Source of the DNA: Saccharicrinis sp963665705
Lineage (GTDB): Bacteria > Bacteroidota > Bacteroidia > Bacteroidales > Marinilabiliaceae
DNA length: 64,000 bases
Reading direction: 5' to 3'
Assembly: GCA_963665705.1 (NCBI GenBank)
Contig: OY762448.1
Location: 5,270,001-5,334,000, forward strand
The notes under the pieces are model-generated. The model was not told where the DNA came from. It did not search any database and worked only from the letters and a program-made list of their open reading frames with translations. Shown here piece by piece: positions 62,298-64,000 of this stretch; the stretch's first letter is position 1; every line of letters starts with the position of its first letter. The position numbers and the translations under genes are program-made.

Positions 62298-64000
62298 TTA
62301 TTCCTTTTCAGGAACCATAACTACCTCAACAGAGTCATAACCTTTAAATAACTTTTTAGCGAATTTTTGAACGCTTTTTGCGCTTAAATCATTCACTATT
62401 TTATTAAACCCTTCAGTATTTGTAATAGGTTCATCATTAACTAATGATCCCTGAATTACACTTAACCAAAAGCTATTTTGATTCTCAGCTTCTTCTCTGC
62501 TCTTCAAATAGTTTTTCTTGATTTCTTCAAGATCATCAACCTTTACTCCATTCTTCACCATACTATCAATCTCTTCCTTCATGATCTCAACAAGCTTGTC
62601 TTTCTTTTCCGGATCACAATCAAAATTCATGGTAATAGAGGCATGCTCATAAGCGCGTTTTGAAATAGATGGACGAACACCTACTCCATAACTTCCACCT
62701 TCTTCTTCACGAATAGTTTCAAGGTATCTCTTGCTTAATAATTCAGCAATTACCCTAACGTAAGTTCTTGTTTCAAGACTATAATTCACATCATTAACCA
62801 ATGAATAATAAACAGTAGCCTTAGGTACTTCCATTTCTCTTTCAACTACTCTTTTTGTATATCCTTTAGCAGGTTTAATATTGTGATTTACCCAGTTTTC
62901 TGTACGATCGTTTGATTTTAAATTACCGATATACTTAGTGATTAAAGGAAGATCTTTTTCTAGGTCAATATTTCCTACAAAAATGAATGTGAAATCATCT
63001 GCATCCTGAAAACGATCCTCATAAATCGCTTTGGCTTTATCAAAATCTACATGATCCACAAAATCTTTGTTGAATAAGATATTACGCGGGCTGTAATTAC
63101 TTTCTACCATTCCGATAGTATCCTGAAAAGCTTTACTATTATCAGCTGCAATAAACGACAACTGATTTGTCATAGATGCTTTAATTGTTTGGAAAGTCTC
63201 TTCTTCGAAACGAGGATGTGTAAACTTCATATACAATAACTGTAACATGGTTTCAAAATCCTGTGGAGAAGCTGAACCACTAAAACCTTCGGTGTATGTA
63301 CTTAACGATGGTGATACACTAGCAAGTTTTCCTGTTAGTTTTTTCTTTAATTGAACCGCACTAAATTCACCAACACCAGACATACCAGCAATTGTTGTTG
63401 CCAGATTTCCTGATTCAAGTTGATCTTGTTTTAACAAAGATATTCCTCCAAAACTATATGCACTAAACAAAATTTCATCTTTGCTTAATTCTGTTGGATA
63501 AACCACTACTCTTGCACCATTTTCAAGTGTATATAACTTGGCATCAGTTCCTGAAACAGCAGATTCCTTAACAATGTTTTTATCTGTTAATTCATCTGTA
63601 ACTAAAGGACTATCATTAGCCTCATCTTCGTAAGCTGTAAGTTCTGATTCTTTAACAGCTTTAATTTCAGTCAACAACTCCTCTTTTGATGGGTATTTCA
63701 CATCCTCTTTATCAGGCCCGGTAATTGTAATTACACTATTATTGATATTTGTAAAATCGCCTAATAATGAATAAACCTCCTCCAAAGAAATTGCAGGAAT
63801 AGTTGTTCTGGCAAAATTCATTTCCCACTCAAGAGATGGAAAAGGACTTGCCTCAAGGAAGTTGTCGCCCAATTGTTCTGCCCAAGTTTCATTATCTACT
63901 TTATCATACTCTTTTTCGTACGATTCATATCTTCGTAGAAGTGATGTTTTTACACGCTCCAGCTCTGATTCATTAAATCCAAATCTTTTAGCTCTCTCAT
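62298..64000 (-). CDS. M16 family zinc peptidase, C-terminal half (5' end outside window)
   Basis: Two-repeat pitrilysin-type peptidase. The frame stays open to the right edge (the last codons read ERAKRFGFNESELERVKTSL in translation order), so the start and the HxxEH zinc site lie outside the window; the apparent start at 63872 is a TTG. What is visible includes KLYTLENGARVVVYPTE, the start of the C-terminal repeat, GGISLLKQDQ, a Tyr-rich VVEREMEVPKATVYYSLVND segment, LSKRYLETIREEEGGSYGV and a helical C-terminus. This is the inactive C-terminal lobe expected of such peptidases. It may be periplasmic, like PqqL-type relatives, but the signal peptide is not in the window. A strong terminator follows. 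Confidence 0.9.
   Translation of the reverse strand, partial: ERAKRFGFNESELERVKTSLLRRYESYEKEYDKVDNETWAEQLGDNFLEASPFPSLEWEMNFARTTIPAISLEEVYSLLGDFTNINNSVITITGPDKEDVKYPSKEELLTEIKAVKESELTAYEDEANDSPLVTDELTDKNIVKESAVSGTDAKLYTLENGARVVVYPTELSKDEILFSAYSFGGISLLKQDQLESGNLATTIAGMSGVGEFSAVQLKKKLTGKLASVSPSLSTYTEGFSGSASPQDFETMLQLLYMKFTHPRFEEETFQTIKASMTNQLSFIAADNSKAFQDTIGMVESNYSPRNILFNKDFVDHVDFDKAKAIYEDRFQDADDFTFIFVGNIDLEKDLPLITKYIGNLKSNDRTENWVNHNIKPAKGYTKRVVEREMEVPKATVYYSLVNDVNYSLETRTYVRVIAELLSKRYLETIREEEGGSYGVGVRPSISKRAYEHASITMNFDCDPEKKDKLVEIMKEEIDSMVKNGVKVDDLEEIKKNYLKSREEAENQNSFWLSVIQGSLVNDEPITNTEGFNKIVNDLSAKSVQKFAKKLFKGYDSVEVVMVPEKE

Overview
The window looks like chromosomal DNA from a Bacteroidota bacterium, probably an aquatic or sediment member of the Bacteroidales/Marinilabiliales type. 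This rests on low GC, TAnnTTTG-type -7 promoter elements, carboxypeptidase-regulatory-domain TonB receptors, a DUF4369/TlpA-like lipoprotein, the style of the cobalamin genes and the absence of strong Shine-Dalgarno sequences. It carries a type II NADH dehydrogenase, a class III (oxygen-sensitive) ribonucleotide reductase and the anaerobic (early cobalt insertion) B12 route, which suggests a facultative or strict anaerobe with some oxygen tolerance. No sequence search was possible; species-level placement is inference.

Layout. 0-3.4 kb: a YgjP-type metallopeptidase cut by the window edge, dGTPase, a two-gene operon of small proteins (one Nif11-like), a cold-shock protein and tRNA-Arg(CCT). 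3.5-7.5 kb: a TauE/SafE exporter, then a cobalamin riboswitch ahead of nrdD-nrdG. 7.5-13.6 kb: a decayed esterase gene, NDH-2, a nitroreductase, a TPR membrane protein and RecQ. 13.7-31.5 kb: a second cobalamin riboswitch and a long one-directional B12 locus: TonB receptor, PepSY membrane protein, exported CbiK, BtuF, BtuC, BtuD, then CbiA, C, D, E, T, L, F, G, H, J. 31.5-34 kb: a frameshifted remnant and a c-type-haem chemoreceptor. 34.5-41 kb: MazG-like, DeoC and a surface-glycan group (flippase, glycosyltransferase, pyruvyltransferase-like, nitroreductase-like). 41-55 kb: mostly housekeeping genes: AspT-type transporter, an aminotransferase-fold protein, RecO, a POT-like transporter, QueD, an ArsR regulator, polyprenyl synthase, DNA polymerase I, an outer-membrane barrel receptor and UMP kinase. 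55.7-64 kb: an IS200-type insertion, an OYE/FadH-like oxidoreductase, a broken RNase HI-like gene, a TlpA-like lipoprotein, an outer-membrane protein and an M16 peptidase cut by the right edge.

How the genes work together. The B12 locus encodes nearly every step from sirohydrochlorin (CbiK) through the ring methylations and contraction (L, H, F, G, D, J, E/T, C) to the a,c-diamide (CbiA), plus outer- and inner-membrane corrinoid uptake. CbiP, CbiB and the CobU/S/T/C functions are not in the window. Two riboswitches tie B12 status to uptake/synthesis and to the B12-independent class III ribonucleotide reductase. Coding regions in the locus often overlap or nearly touch, yet five junctions (20.8, 24.0, 26.2, 28.5 and 29.9 kb) hold repeats and structured intergenic DNA.

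Most notable observations: an aminotransferase-fold protein that has lost the PLP lysine and two other cofactor-contact residues; an exported CbiK encoded between a PepSY membrane protein and a BtuF-like lipoprotein; a riboswitch-controlled class III RNR; a Nif11-like protein with no visible RiPP machinery; and a nested palindromic element between cbiF and cbiG.
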